Source: Hybos culiciformis
Lineage: Eukaryota > Arthropoda > Insecta > Diptera > Hybotidae
Assembly: GCA_964007475.1 (NCBI GenBank)
Contig: OZ023274.1
Coordinates: 3,596,001-3,660,000, forward strand
DNA length: 64,000 nt
Reading direction: 5' to 3'
Part shown: piece by piece, positions 39,921 through 54,324 of the stretch
How positions within the stretch are numbered: position 1 is the first letter of the stretch
How the letters are laid out: every line of letters starts with the position of its first letter
Notes under the pieces: generated by a model
Told to the model about the DNA's origin: nothing
What the model saw: only the letters and a program-made list of their open reading frames with translations
Databases searched by the model: none
Made by a program: the position numbers and the translations under genes

Positions 39921-42278
39921 TATAAAATAATGTATGTATATATAATATATGTATATGTGGTAGATCCTTTCATTAAAAAATTTCTACAAGAATTTTAATC
40001 TTTACATTGCTCAAAAAATCATTAGTTCGTAAAATTGTAAAAATAAAAAATAAAAAAATTGTCATATCATTAATAATTTTTTTTTTTCATATATTTCTAT
40101 AAATTTTAATTAAACATTATATTAATAAGAGTGTTGTGATTGAATGAATGCTTTCATATATTTATAGATATTATTAATATGTTTTTAATTAGAGTAAAAA
40201 TAATGTTCTCATTAATAAATCAATCAATATTATTGTGGTTAGGTTAATAATATTCAAATTTTAAGTATTTGTAGTTATATTTATTTAGTATGTGTGTATG
40301 TGTCTCCATGGCATAACTCTCTATATTGACTCTTAATTTATTGTAAAAGCGATTGAAAAATAATTGAGATTGTAATCAATCAAAATAAAATAATAAAAAA
40401 AATTAAAAAAAAGGGATTAAAAAAGTCAATTATTGGGTTTATTTTTATATCGTATATAGATATAATATTTTTGATACTTAATTATGTGATTGTGTCATTT
40501 GAAATTGATACAATAATAAAAAAAAAAATATTAATCAAATTGATGAATATTTAAAATTGAGTTAATTTGAATTAAATTAAAATTGATTGATTTAAATTTA
40601 ATGAAATTTTTTCTTTTTTTAATTTTTAAATAATTGCAACAATATGTAAAAAGATTTTCATAATTTTCTTCAAAAAAAAAAAAAAAAACAATTTTCTTGT
40701 TGGAAGCAAACAGGACGAAAAAGGTTGAGCTTCATTGTAACGTTAAATAAGCGGAGCAATTGAATTTGTCACAATTAACTATGTATGTCCAGTATTGAAG
40801 AGCGCTGGGCAAGAAAATACAACAATTCCTATTCTCAAACATTTTTTATTTCGCTAAATCTCTTCAAAATATCAGAAAATTATAGATTTAATTTTTTTGG
40901 TGAATATATAAAAATAATTTAAATTGAAAAAACTGTCCTTTTGGCTTGTCCATTCACTCACATAAAATTACATTAAAGCACGTAATCCTTATAAATAAAA
41001 TATGAAATTAACAAGTTTATTCGATTACTTAAATTTCTTATTTCAATTATATATTTATGTATATAGGAAACCTTATTATTTAAAATAGATATATAATTTA
41101 ATTTTGCTAATATTATTTAAATAAAATTAATTATAATTAATACTTTTAAAGGGCTTTAAGAAACTATATAATTATGTATGTACCTACAGTTATACATATA
41201 TATACAGGGTTCTTTAAAATCTGTATAATATAAAATAGTATACAAATTATATATGTTTTTGTTTATATCTATATATTATGTTTTCTAATATGATTTTGAT
41301 AGTTCTATTCATTAATAATAAAAGGTTGAAATAAAGGAATAATTATATATAAGTAAAATATAAAAAACATGTTTTTATGTGTATTATATTTTGTGTAAAT
41401 TTGTTTTACGTTAATTATCCTTTAAATATGAATGAAAATAATATGTTATGGTTATGTTTTTCTTTTCTTTACATAATTAATAAAAAAAAAAAAAAATTAT
41501 TTATTTTTTTTGGAAAAAGGTTAAAAATATACCTTAATTTGGTATTAAAAATAAATTTTTTTTATAATTTTACATTATTGGATTTAAGAAAAAAGTTTTA
41601 ACCTTTGTAAAAGTATAGTTATTAAAATATAAAACTTTCAATAAAGTGAATAATAAAAAAATTTCAAAATTTTTCCTTTCTATATATGTTATAATAATCA
41701 TGTATTTATGTTGTGTATAGTCTCTATAATTAAAGTCTAGTTTTAGTCTAGGCTAGGATATAATATTCATTATCCTTGTAAAAGTTTCCCTGAAATTTTC
41801 ATTTACTGAAATCAAGGAATTGTGAATAAACTCTGAATATATTATTAGCCCTTGGTATTGGTCTTTCCTCAAATATAGAATGTTTGAGAAACTCTATTTG
41901 CGACCTATCATAGACTTGTGAAAATATAAACCGAAGATAGATAAAAAAAACCTAAACGATGTGCTGTTCTCTAGATAATCAACGCGTAAAAATTTAACTT
42001 CAAGAATTTTTTCTAATTGATTTCCATTAACTAATTATATTACACAATTTATCTGCTTATTTTTCAATTAAATGAATATAAACTTTAAAGAAAAACTTAA
42101 AATTTCCCTAAAAGCATTTTCCCACATTTTTTAAGTTAACTAAATATATATAGAGAAGTTAAAAAAAAAATGTATTAATAATAAATTCTATTATTTTTTT
42201 CATTTATTCATAATGTGGGAAATAAGTTAATATCCAAAATTGAACTTTATATTTATAAGGGGGAGCACCATTAAGCTT

Positions 42279-42296
42279 ATACATACATACATACAT
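42279..42296. repeat. (CATA)n microsatellite
   Basis: About four tandem ATAC units. Confidence 0.75.
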
Positions 42297-45110
42297 TCTT
42301 TATATTATTATACTCCTGTAACAAACAAAAGAGAAAAATCATTTACCGGAGGAAAGAAAATTTTCACTTTATACGTACATTCTACGTACATAAAAAAAAG
42401 CACCAGTTAACTATTCTGGAAAAAAAAAAAAAAACAGAAATTAATTACCTACGTGAGATATTAATGTACTTAACTTAGTTTTACTCTTTTTTTTTTTTTA
42501 ATATGTATTTATGCTGTATGTACCATATATATCTATATAAATATACTCAGTATGTTATATATGGTAATTAAATATTTTTCATCATTATCCTGACAAGTAA
42601 AAGAAAATATTTATAAAAAAAAAATTCTTTTGCAAAAAAAAAGATGTGGAAAAGTTTTTCGATGGATCTACAAAAAAAAAAGAAAAGTTAAAGAGAAAAA
42701 CAAACTTTTCCATTCAGATTACATAATTATATACTTAATTGGATGCAGAATTTAATTGTTGTTGGTTTATGTACCTATATATATGTATACACTTGAATAC
42801 CTACAAAATTTTCTTTGACTAAATATTTTCTTGGAATAAATGATAAGAAAAACTAAAAATAATCTTCCCACACTACATGAATTTGATTGAAATGAAAATT
42901 TCAAAAAAATTTTTTAATTTTTCTCCTATTTTGAAACTTTAATTTTATTTTTTAAATTAATTGAGCTCATATTATTTGAAAATTATGCAGAAAATTTTTA
43001 GAACCATTATCTATGGGGTTTTTCAAGAACACTGCAGGGATGTACATATGTTAAATACAAAAGCAATTCAATTGTTGTAAATTAGTTCAACTTCAGTTGT
43101 ATTTGATAAAAAGAATTTCCGCTCTCGTCACAGGTCTAAACATGGTTAATTTGAGTTTAGTGGCCTGTTGAGGGACAAAGAATTAGCGTCTTAAATATTT
43201 TTTTTTTTTTTTAAACCAAGATACTTCTGACAATAGACTTAATTAAAAAATTCCTTACTATTATTCAAATTATTTGAATTGAAATTAAAATAATATTGAA
43301 AATAATAATATTTTGACGGAAAATTTTGTTTTGGCATGAAGTAGTTAAAACATTTTTAAAGCACACATAGTTTTCCACTAAATGTCAGATTAATTAAGAT
43401 TTTAAAAAAATAAAATAAAATGAATAAACAAAATACGATTGCATGATTTTTAAATGAAAAAATAAAAAAATTTTCAGACATTAATTTCAAATTTCCTTTT
43501 TACAAATTGACAGAAAGGAAATAATTAACATTATTAAAATCCTTTCAATTGTAAATAATAAATTTTGTTTTTTTTATTTTTTATTTTGTTTATAATCTTG
43601 TTAACCATATTTCTTAATATTTATAAACAAAAAAAAAAAAATATTTATATTTTATTTTTATGTAACAAGTTTTTGATATTTCAATTTATACTTCAACATT
43701 ATATATAAAATATATGTAAACATAAAAAAACATAAAAACATTGCTATTAATTTTCGCGCCTAATCCCTTTAGGCAAGAAAAAATATAAAAATAAAAATTT
43801 AATAGTTCCTTTGGAAAATAATAGTCTACAAAAAATAAAAAGAAAATCAAAATTTTATTTATTTCATCAGATTCAGTTTGTTATAAAGGCTGTATTTTAA
43901 GATTGTAATAATAAAGGAAACATTTTCCTTTTTGTGATTTTGAATTCATCATCAAATAAATTCATTTCATATTCAGCACGTAGAGAATATCATAGATTTT
44001 TGAGTTTCATAGCATTCAGTATGAAAGTCTTTCTTATTTCGAAGCTCCCCACATTGTAAGTTCCACTTTTCTAAAGAATGTTTACGTTTTGGTCCAAAAA
44101 ACGATTCAATTGGCGCTGCCACAAAATATGATTTCTTTCATATTAAAGACCGGGTGCAGAACATTCTGTTCAAAATCAATCCTATACATTTTAAATCAAA
44201 ATATCCATTTTCGCTGTGATAAATATAATTATCTTAAGTATATACAAAAACGTTTCAGTAATTAAATGATATTAAGGATTTTAATTTATATATTGAAGAA
44301 ATCTATATGTAAATATATATAAAATACATTAAAACTTTCTTCCTTTTTCTTGTTTCCTTTTTTTTTTGTGTTTTGATTTTCAAAGCAATTTTAGTATATT
44401 TATGTTTATTTTTCTATTTTATTTTTATTATAAAGCAGTGCTATCAATGGTGGGTGTCTAAATATTATTTATACAACAACTATTCAATACGCACGTATAT
44501 AATGTTAATTACATTAAAATTGTAATGGATATTTTGTTAAAATAATAAGTTCCCCCCGTTTTTATAACAGTAAAAAAAATAATATTACATATAATTAGTA
44601 CATTATTTTTTGATTCTCCTAAACTTTAGCTGAAGGATGTAAAATTTTTATTTTATTTAGCTTACTTGTTAAAAATATTGTATATCCTAAGTATGTAGTG
44701 TATAAAACCTTGTTATACAATTCCTTTAATTTCGGAACGAGATTCTTGCAAATTCTGATTACAAAACATGAAACATAACAGATACTAAAATAATACATAA
44801 CTTCCTAAAAATTAAATATAACTTTTACTTATCAGACATAAAAAATTGCAATAGAGAACCATTTTTTACATTCTTTTGTAAACCTAAGTTTATGTGAACC
44901 CAAAATCATGATTTTTATTTTAATTAATATTCATACTAGGTAATATTAAACATTTCAACTAGAAAATAATAATTAAAATAGAAAAACTATTTTGTTACAA
45001 CAATACAAAACAATAAAATATCCTTAAGGATTAAAATAATTTCACGTTAGCATGTCAAAATTAGTATAGTAGTAAAATGTAAAATTTTTGTTTTTACATC
45101 GTGTTGAAGG

Positions 45111-45119
<9 letters not shown>

Positions 45120-45141
<22 letters not shown>
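45120..45141. repeat. (ATT)n microsatellite
   Basis: Seven ATT units after a poly(T) run. Confidence 0.85.
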
Positions 45142-47937
45142 GTAACATTAAAAAAAAACAAAACAAAGTTACGAATGTTTAAAAATTAAAATAGCTTACG
45201 GAAATTAAATTTTTATTAGTAGGAAAATGTAAAAATTAATTTTTGGTAGTAAGATTACTTGTGATTTTGGTTCAAATAAAAAAAAAATTGAAATTCGCAG
45301 CATTTTATTAATTTCAAAATCGTCATTATCCCGCTCGAAAGATCAAAACAAAATATTATATAAATTGAAAAAATGGTACACTTCATTATTCTTTCATTAA
45401 ACAAAAAAAAATGCACTAAAATATAAAAATAAACTTCATTATAAAAAAATCGTGTCAATTTTGATGCAATTTAAAAGAAAAAACAACATATCAAAACAAT
45501 AATTTTTGTACAATTTCTCGCATTTCAATTTATTTATTGTATTTTTCTTTTTGAATTTAAATAGGAAAACAAAACTAGAAAATAAAATCAAGGAAAAAGA
45601 AAATAAAAATAAAATAAGATATGTGTTTTCTACACTAGGATTGTGGATCCCTGAATTATGCTTTATACAAATGTTTCTCTATACAATTTTAATTTAATGA
45701 ATGCGAATTCAATTCGCTTAAAATAAAAAATAGTTCTCTTCCTGCTCTTTTAAAATGTTTTCTTTATATATGATTTATTGAAAATGCATTCAAGCTTAGT
45801 CACTTAAGCTTAAGCAAGCAATTAAACAATTGAATTAAAGCAATTGAATCCTTCTTGTCCTTAAAATTTTCCATAGCCTTAAAATTTGTGAAATTATTCA
45901 GCCTCTAAATTTTTAACTTGATTATTTCGCATTAAATTACTTTCTAAATTTCGAAGAGATGAATTTTTTTTTTTTTAATTTTTTTTTCAACAAATTTAAA
46001 CCTTTGAATTTAGATCACAACAGCGTTAGAAAATTCTTTAATTTGTTTAAGTGTTTATTTATTTTGATTTTTTTTTTTCATCCCCATTGCAAATAAATTT
46101 TCCTTAAGGATATTTGTGTACGTAAAGATTTTTTTTTTTTTTTCAGAGATTCTATTATATAGATTCCATTATCAAAACGAAAAAATAATGGAGAAAAAAA
46201 AGCATGAAAAAAAAAAAAAAAACAAGAATGTTAGTAAGTGTTATGTTTATTTTTATGCTTTCTTATATATACAATATTATGAAAAATAAAATACATAGTA
46301 TTCTCTAATGTTCAATTTATTTACTTAAAGAGTTGTGTTTTGTTTTTTTCTAACTTTTATTCAGCATAAAATACACTTATACCTAAGTGTATACATATAC
46401 AAAAAAAAAAAAAAACAAAAATCATATAAATATCAAACACAATTTTCACAAAATTGTGGATTGCGAAAGAAAACATATGAGGGCGCATTAAAGTGATTAT
46501 TTGGATAAATCAATCATAATTTTGTATATTCTTGTAAATATATGGAAAAACAAAAAAAAAAAAATAAAATAAAGAAGGTAAATTATTAAATAAGGAAATA
46601 TTAATAATAATATTTTTGAATTCTGATGCTATAATTAGAGACATATATAATGTATATTAATATTATGTATAATAATGAAAAAGTTTATGAAAAACATTAT
46701 TTTTTATTTCCTTTAGTAGAATTTAATAATTCTAATTTGTATTAAATGGAGATATTAATATGAAATTATGATTATGTTGATTTCATAAGGAATGTTAAGA
46801 TTTTAGTATTCAACTCAGTTTTAAAAATACTGTGCAAGTAGCAAGTAAGTGAAGTAGAAAAAAAATGTTTAGATGTTACTTTGAAAGACTTGGCATCATA
46901 AATGAAACTGTTTTAAATTGGCTTTAATAGTCCTGGACAGTGATGAGATTTTGATTTACTTCTGGGTTTGTAATATTTACAAGTTTTTCAAAGGCCATTT
47001 AGCAAAAAAAAAACGCTGAAAATTTCAAAAATCCGCCTCAATCACCCTAGAGCTATAGATCTTTATTCTCTAACAGTCTAACATATCAAAAACAAATCAC
47101 TACAGACGAAGTTGTATTAGCTCCACAAACAAAGCAAAACTAAAATCTTAAACCTATAACTTAATTAAATAAAAGTTTATCAAAGTTTCGAGTTTTGATC
47201 CACTCTAATTTTTAAATTTTAAATCTTTGCGAAATCTTTTTATAATATATTTATATGAAAAATGTTGAATGAAGTTTTTTAAATAAATGAGATCAACATA
47301 ATGAGATTATTATCTTTTATGCTGTATATAATATACCTTTAAACATAAATATACATAATGGTATAACTAGATTTTTTTTTACTACCTATTTAGTTAAGAA
47401 TTTATTATTAAATTAAATTTAAACCATATAATAAAATCAATTTTTTTTTTTTTTGCTATTTTCTAATAACTTTTTTTATAGCATTTAATTTAATTCCAAA
47501 TATTTTCAAAGAATAGATTTTTAAATGTTCTTTTAACCATTTTAAATTTCATATTAATAATAGCTGACAACCAAAAGAAATTATTTAAATCAAATTTAAA
47601 AGAAAAATTTCTTATGAAAAACATTTTAAAAGTATATTTAATATTATAAATAAAAAAACATTTTCCATCCCCATTTTTCCCTAAGTTTTTCTCTATATAT
47701 ATATTTTCATATTATATATTTTGTTGTTGTTACATTAATGCTATTTAATTAAATCTTATATTTTAGAAACTATTAAAACTTTTATTTTAATATCCTTTTT
47801 AATTTTTTATTTTTTTATTTTTTTATTTTTTTCTGAGAGAGAAGAGCAAAAATTAAATATGTATAATTTTTGTTCATGAAAAAGGATTTCCCAGATAACC
47901 TAAAGTTGTTAATAAACTTTTACTAATTATCAAAAAA

Positions 47938-47960
47938 AATAATAATAATAATAATAATAA
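47938..47960. repeat. (AAT)n microsatellite
   Basis: About seven AAT units following poly(A). Confidence 0.85.
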
Positions 47961-48004
47961 GAGTACAGAATAAAGGAAACTTAAAGAAAAAATAAAAGTT
48001 TTTT

Positions 48005-48022
48005 ACCACCACCACCACCACC
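48005..48022. repeat. (ACC)n microsatellite
   Basis: Six ACC units, unusual for the base composition of this intron. Confidence 0.85.
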
Positions 48023-48639
48023 CATAAAAATTTAAGTAAGACAGTAAAAAGAAAAAAATAAAAGTTTTTCCTCTGTCTAATTTCTGTGCTTTTTTCTTCA
48101 TCATCTTTTTATTATTATTATTTTGTATTTTGTATTTTGCTGTTTTCCTTTTTTGTTTTTTTTTTTGTCTTTTTCCTTTGAATATAATCAGAAAAAGTAG
48201 TAGAAAATATAATTAATTTTATTTAGATTTTTCCTTTTCTTTTATATACAATTTTATGTAAAAATTGCTCGAAGATGTATATTAAATAAAATTTAAAGAA
48301 AAATTATAAATTTTATCATAACTTTAGAGAGAAAGGAAAAATTAAAAAAAAATTTAAGGATACCTATCTACTATAAATTTTTTAATTATCATTTTCTGTT
48401 CTAAGTGTACTATATATATGGAAAATATGCGGGATATTTAATTTTAACTTTGAAGGATTTTTTAATTTTTATTTTATGGTATTTTACGGAAAAGCGGGAA
48501 ATGATTCTAAACTAAACAAAATTGATAAGAGATTCAGTTTTTCTGTTGTAGTGTCTTAAAATTTAAAAAATTATGTACTCTGAGCCATAACACCGTAGCA
48601 AATAGTTGCTTCATTTTTAAAATATTTACAAAAAAACCT

Positions 48640-48920
48640 TTATATTAATTTCAGAATCCATAACTTTTATATAGATCCTTCGACCGTTGGTACCTTATAG
48701 CTCTGTTGTCCGAACTCAGAAAATCTGAAACTTTGGCTGGACTGAAATTGAATAAGATATCGCATATTTTGGCATTTGAACGATCGAAATCGCCCAAGTA
48801 GTTTAAGTCATAAGCTTTTAAGTGCACTACAGACATGCGGACGGACATTAAATGCAAACATAAAGTCCGTTTTTTCATTTTTAATAGAAAACGTGATTAC
48901 AACGATTTTTCAACAATGCC
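48640..48920 (+). repeat. Less A/T-rich repeat relic
   Basis: This stretch is visibly less A/T-rich than its surroundings. It contains GATCGAAATCGCCCAAGTAG, CATAAGCTTTTAAGTGCACT, ACAGACATGCGGACGGACAT and later AATAGAAAACGTGATTACAA. The succession of a GAAATCG block, an AAGCTTTTAAGTGCA block, a CAGACATGCGGACGGAC block and an AAAACGTGA block resembles an interspersed repeat common in insect introns, as I recall it. The 75-codon minus-strand frame and 71-codon plus-strand frame here have no recognisable domain. Confidence 0.4.
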
Positions 48921-50659
48921 TCCGAATATTTTCCAATAAGAAAATTTACGATGTCGTCGTACATAAAATATATTTCATAAAAATATCATAATAAGTTTAT
49001 TTATATAGTATTAAAAAAAAAAAAAAAAACAGAAAAACATAAATAATATTTCTTCTTTTTCTAAAGTTTTTTTTTTTTATTTCATTTTTTTCATTTTTAG
49101 AAAATGCAAATCCCTGTAGTTTTTTATCTTACAGTCATCATATCCTGTAAAATATTTTATTATGTCCGTTATCCTGTTTATGAATTTACTTTACATTCAT
49201 TAAATTTAATGAACAAAAAAAAAAATTGTAGAAATTTTCTTAGAAATTATAAATTTATGAATAAAAAATTTTTTTTTTCATAATAATAATAATATAGTAA
49301 TTTTCTTTTTGAAAATTTTATTAATATAAATTTTATTTTATTACTATCACTGAATATAATATAGGGTTTACTTTGTTTTCAAACACATAAATTACAATAT
49401 TTTGTTAATAAATTTTATTCAGAAAATTATTAAATATAAAATGTGAAGCTATATTCAAGTGGGGGGATTATTGGTTACTGGTGACAGAATATACAACAAG
49501 GATTACGGTTCTAAGGAATTAATTCTCTGAACAATTTTCCTTTCAAATACTCTAATTCCCCAATTAAATTGTTATATTAACACTTACTGACTCGATTTTT
49601 ATAAGACCAAATTGAAAATTTATATTGAAATATAAATTCTAATCCTTCATACTCAATCTCCCAAAGTCTCAGCTGAACTAGGTCCAAGTTATTGAGTTCG
49701 AAAATTGGCTAAATTCATTTGTTTTTTGCACCCAGTTTACTCAGCTCTTTTTGAACGACAACCAAAAAACAAAACAAAAAGCTATTTCAGCTCATTTTAA
49801 TTTATATAAAAAGTTACCTGATAAATTTTTTCACTGACTCTTTGACATGTTTGGCATTTTAAAAATAAAACAATAAAGTTTTTTTTTTGGGTTTTGAAGT
49901 TTCTGTTTAGAAAGAAGGAAATAAAGGCATGTATATTTAAAAACTATCGATTTGGAGTTAATGAGTTTTCATCTAATGGACCCAATTTATAGGAAGTTCT
50001 AGAAAAACTTAATAGAAATTACTAATTAAAATTAATCCAAAATTTTATTAGTGTACACTTTAGAAGGCAATAACAAGGACAACATAAATATATGTCAAAT
50101 AATTTTGATTTTCTTATTAAAAACAAAAAGAAAGTAATTACGCAAGTTCAACCAAAATCATGAAAGCATAAAAAAATAATGTTAAAACATAGTTTTATTT
50201 TTTTTTTTTCGCAAACTTTATATTCATAGTATCTACACTTTGTTAATTAACTTGATGAGCAATAGCGTATATTTCTATGTTTTTATTTGTTAATTCGTTG
50301 ACTGGATTTGAATGAAAAAAAGAAAATAAAAAAAATTATAAAGTAACTAGATAGGAATATAAAAAACATATATATATGTATATATAGCAAAACAAGCGGA
50401 TGTTAAACTTGCATCCGCCTTTTGCGAAATCTCAGATTTCTCATACTATTATTTTTTAATATAGTAACAGGGTTTCATTTAAAATCTTAAAAGAAAATTT
50501 ATCAAAGTTTTGACATGTTAGTATTTTTAAAAAGGTTCATCGAGGAAAATTAAACATGAAATATGAGAAGTAAAGATCAAGATCTTAAGATCTCAACATT
50601 TAATTTATGAACACTATTCAGAACCTTCCAACTTTTTCTTTGGATATAATAAAAATCGT

Positions 50660-50815
50660 TTCTGTGAATATTCGAGTTGAATATTGAAATATTCGATCAA
50701 CAATTAAAATAATTAACTTAAAAATTTACTTATTTGAACACAATCTTTCGAATATCAAATCCTTTTCGAATATTCAATCTTCTTTTTCTTAAAGTTATAT
50801 TTTTCGAATACAACC
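50660..50815. repeat. Cluster of TTCGAATAT motifs
   Basis: GAATATTCGAG, AATATTCGATC, TTTCGAATATC, TTTTCGAATATTC and TTTTCGAATAC occur within about 150 bases in both orientations. It may be a transposon end with repeated short motifs, or chance in A/T-rich DNA. Confidence 0.35.
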
Positions 50816-52850
50816 TTAAACAACAAAAAAAAAAGCTAAAATTATTTTCCATTTCATCCACTACTGATGTTATCCTTGCACCTTAAAAGGAAATTCTTAA
50901 AATATAAAGTATATAGGTATAACATAATGGACATGACAAAAAAGGAAAGTAAATCAACATTGCACTAAAAAGTGCAAGCACTAACTTAATTATCAAGTAG
51001 AAGTTTTTTTTTCGAAAGAACAAAATAAGTAAATAATAAGTAAAGCAAAAAAAAAATAAGGAAAACCAAGAAAACAATTTTTTTTTTTTTTTTTTGTTCT
51101 GGAAATCTGTATGGAAATTTGTATGGAAATAATATTATTTCTAAGAACTATATTGAAAAAAAAAAAAAAAAAAAAATTATGAAAAACTTTCTTTCTTATT
51201 TTTAAGATATGATAAGGATAATAAACTTTTGCTCTTTTATTTTTTGCTGTGTAAAAAGAAAATATTTTGCATATTATATACATGAGGTTAAAATGGAATT
51301 TAAAAGAAGAAAGCATTTCTTTTTTTTTTTCTCTTTATATCCTTTTTAGTAAAATTTTACTATTAACTTTATTTTAGAATATTTAATGAAAAAAAAAAAA
51401 AGAGAAAAAAAAAACTCATAATTTAAAATAACTTAGATGAAGATAACGATGTTAAAAGTTATATTTCAGAATCATTTTCTTGATAACAACATAAATTTTG
51501 TTTATGTAAAAGAAAAAAAAAATCCAACGAAATAAGCTTAGTCATATAAGAAAAATATATTTCATAAAATTTTTTGCCTTAAATATATGTTATTATGGAG
51601 CATTCACGCAAAGGATATCTTACAGAAACTGCGGCTTTCACCTACGTTTCAAAATTATTGGAAAAAAAATTTGTGGAAAATCATATCTTTCGAATGTTAT
51701 ATCAAACTCGAAATCTAGAAGTTTTCCTCCTGTTCTTTGAACATACCATTCCAAATTTATCATTCTCTATTTATTGTTGGAATAACGTCATCAAAAATTT
51801 AAAAATAAACATTTTATTAGAAAATTTTAAATTTAAACCAGAAAATAAAATACACAATAATAATTCGTATTTTTTTTTTCTGTAATTCTAAAAATATACA
51901 TACTTCATAATATTATTATATGTATTTAAAAATAAATATGTTTCCAGGTATAATATACGTATATATAAAAATAAACCGCTTTTAAATAAGATCCTGAAAT
52001 TGATTATTCGTGTCATTGAAATATTTTTATTTTCATAAATCTTAAGATCTTTTTTGATAGCTTAATTTGAAATGTTCTCATTTTTTTTTTTATTTATTTA
52101 TTTTTATATATTTATACATTCAGTATAATATATATAATAAATATATGTGAAATTTCGAATCAAATTTCACCTGTTGTCAGGATAATACCTTTTGTATACA
52201 TAAAATCAATTTATCAATAATTTAATCTGATTTTGAATTAGAGCAAAAAATAAAAAAAAAAAGTAAAATAAAATTGTATAAATAATTTTTATTTTTTTTT
52301 TTACCTTATTATCATATTAGCACTCAATATTACATGGAAAAATAATGTAATTTTATTATGTCAAATATGAAAAATGAATGTAATATATATTTTTGTTATT
52401 TTATTTTCTTTTTTTTTTCTTTTGAATTACCAGTATTAAATTGGTTACCAATTTATTACATCTACTTATTTTATAATAATACTATTCAATGTTTTGTAAG
52501 CTACTTAAAAGTGTTTTTAAGGCAAAAGTTTTGTTTGTCAAAGGCGAGGGGTTCATTGTTGCGTTTCTGGTTTTAAACTATGGAAGAAAAAAAGGAAAAA
52601 TATTACTAGGGGTCCTTAAAACGTTTTTATGCCATATACTCTTTAATTTTTTTTTTTCAAAATTTTTCTTTCAAACGATAAGAAATTCGCAAACCGGTTT
52701 TATCAGTTAGGAGGCCATATGAAATGTGTGTTCCTAAAATGCTCTATTTCCCTTATAATTATATCGATTTTAGTATATTGAAAAGATTTTTGTATCTAAA
52801 AGATCTCTAGGAAAAGTGAGTTACGTTTTTTTTTTCAATGTGTTCATTTC

Positions 52851-53174
52851 CAGGTCTGTGGAGTTGGAGTCGGAGTCGGAGTTGTGGAGTCGGAGTTGTG
52901 GTGTTTGTATCGGAGTTGGAGTCGGAGTCGTTACGAAATTTCGCGACTCCGACTCCAAGAAGTTTTTTAGCAAATGTTTCAAAATTCATTGGATGTTAAA
53001 AATTTTGTATCTGCACGTGCTTTATATTATATTAATTAATTCACTTCCATTAATTACCCACAGCATAGTTTTCACTAGTATTTATAAATATATTTCCACA
53101 TACGTTTAGTTTTGGAGTTGGAGTCGGAGTCGGAGTCGGAGTTGGAACTATTTTTTGACGACTCCACAGCCCTG
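52851..53174. mobile_element. Element built of GGAGTC repeats with inverted ends
   Basis: This 324-bp element starts CAGGTCTGTGGAGT and ends with the reverse complement of CAGGGCTGTGGAGT. Just inside, arrays of GGAGTC/GGAGTT hexamers occur at both ends in the same orientation on the plus strand. At 52916-52958 is a perfect 15-bp inverted repeat, TTGGAGTCGGAGTCG and its complement, around a 13-base loop that contains CGAAATTTCG. CAGGGCTGTGGAGTCGG-type ends are a recurrent non-autonomous transposon signature in animal genomes, and a CAGGG terminus would fit hAT. I could not find a target duplication. The Glu/Ser/Val-rich frame across it is a translation of the repeats. Confidence 0.72.
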
Positions 53175-53743
53175 CTAAAAATATAGAAATAAAAAATATG
53201 TAATAAAAATGGGCACCAAATACTTTTTACCACAAAGGAACAAGTGTCACATGGACAGTAAACAGTAAATCTTTTATACCAGTTAAAATCCTTGATTTAA
53301 ATTAATATTAAGAAAGATTTAATTTCAAAACTATTCCGATATACTATATGAACTTAAATTTAACCAAATTGGTGTTTACATCAATTTTGAATTTTGTGCA
53401 GAAATAAAAAAAATTATTTTTGTTGTCATCATAATAAAATCAACAATTGTTAAGCCATTATTCCTGTCATTGAGACAAAAATTACTCTGAAAAATAAAGC
53501 AAAAAAAAAAAAATAAAAAATAAAAAAAAAATAAAAGAAATTGTGAATCATCTTTCCAGAAAACCTGAATGGAAAATTATTATAAACACAAAAAAAAAAA
53601 TAAAAAAATTTATTTCAATTTTTATTATTATTTTTCAGTTGGCTGATGTTTTTATGTTCTCTTTTTTTTTTTGCAAAATAAATAAAAACACAAAAAAAAA
53701 AATTCATTCTATTTTTTTTTTTGTTATTTTCATAAAACAATAA

Positions 53744-53770
53744 CAGCAGAAGCAGCAGCAGCAAGCAGCA
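53744..53770. repeat. CAG-rich short repeat
   Basis: CAGCAGAAGCAGCAGCAGCA followed by AGCAGCA, an imperfect CAG run in intron. No coding context. Confidence 0.8.
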
Positions 53771-54324
53771 TCCTACCTTTTTTTTTTTTTGTTGTAGCAT
53801 TCCCTTCCCACTAACAAATTAAATTTGTTTATAATTTTATTATTTTTTCCCATACCATATAATTTTCTCATTCATTTTATAACAATTTCGAAAAAAAAAA
53901 ATAAATAAATAAAATAATAATGAAATAACCGCAAAATTATATTTTATTAAAAAATAAATAAACAAATAATAATAATAAAGAAAAATAAAAAGAAGAAAAT
54001 TTATACGCATACAGTTAATTTTCTCAACAAATGAAAAATGAAAAAAAAAAAAAAAACAAGAAAATTAAAATGAAAAACTCATCGAATTGAACATTAATTT
54101 TTATTTTCTTCTTTCTCGATCAAAAAAAAATTTTATACAAATATACACATTGACATTTGACAGTGTAATATCCTTAGCAAAATATATATTTCATACTACC
54201 TATACAGAAGAGCATTATTAAACAATGAAAAATAATAAATCATTTGAACTTCGCTATATTCAATGATCCGCATAATTTTTTGTAACAAATCAATTGAAAA
54301 TTACGTACAAGATTGTTAAAATTG

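Larger units (their letters stand above)
37535..52845. other. Intron stretch without a recognised gene
   Basis: A 15-kb A/T-rich stretch. It holds a 20-bp perfect palindrome at 38456-38475, a less A/T-rich patch at 39600-39920, (CATA)n at 42279-42296, (ATT)n at 45120-45141, (AAT)n at 47938-47960, (ACC)n at 48005-48022, a repeat-family relic at 48640-48920, and a cluster of TTCGAATAT motifs at 50660-50810. The 112-codon frame at 38701-39039 and the 96-codon frame at 51595-51885 have no recognisable domain. Confidence 0.55.

Noticed and set aside
52807..53109. Glu/Ser/Val/Gly-rich coding frames on both strands
   Set aside because: They are translations of the GGAGTC repeat array of a transposon-like element.
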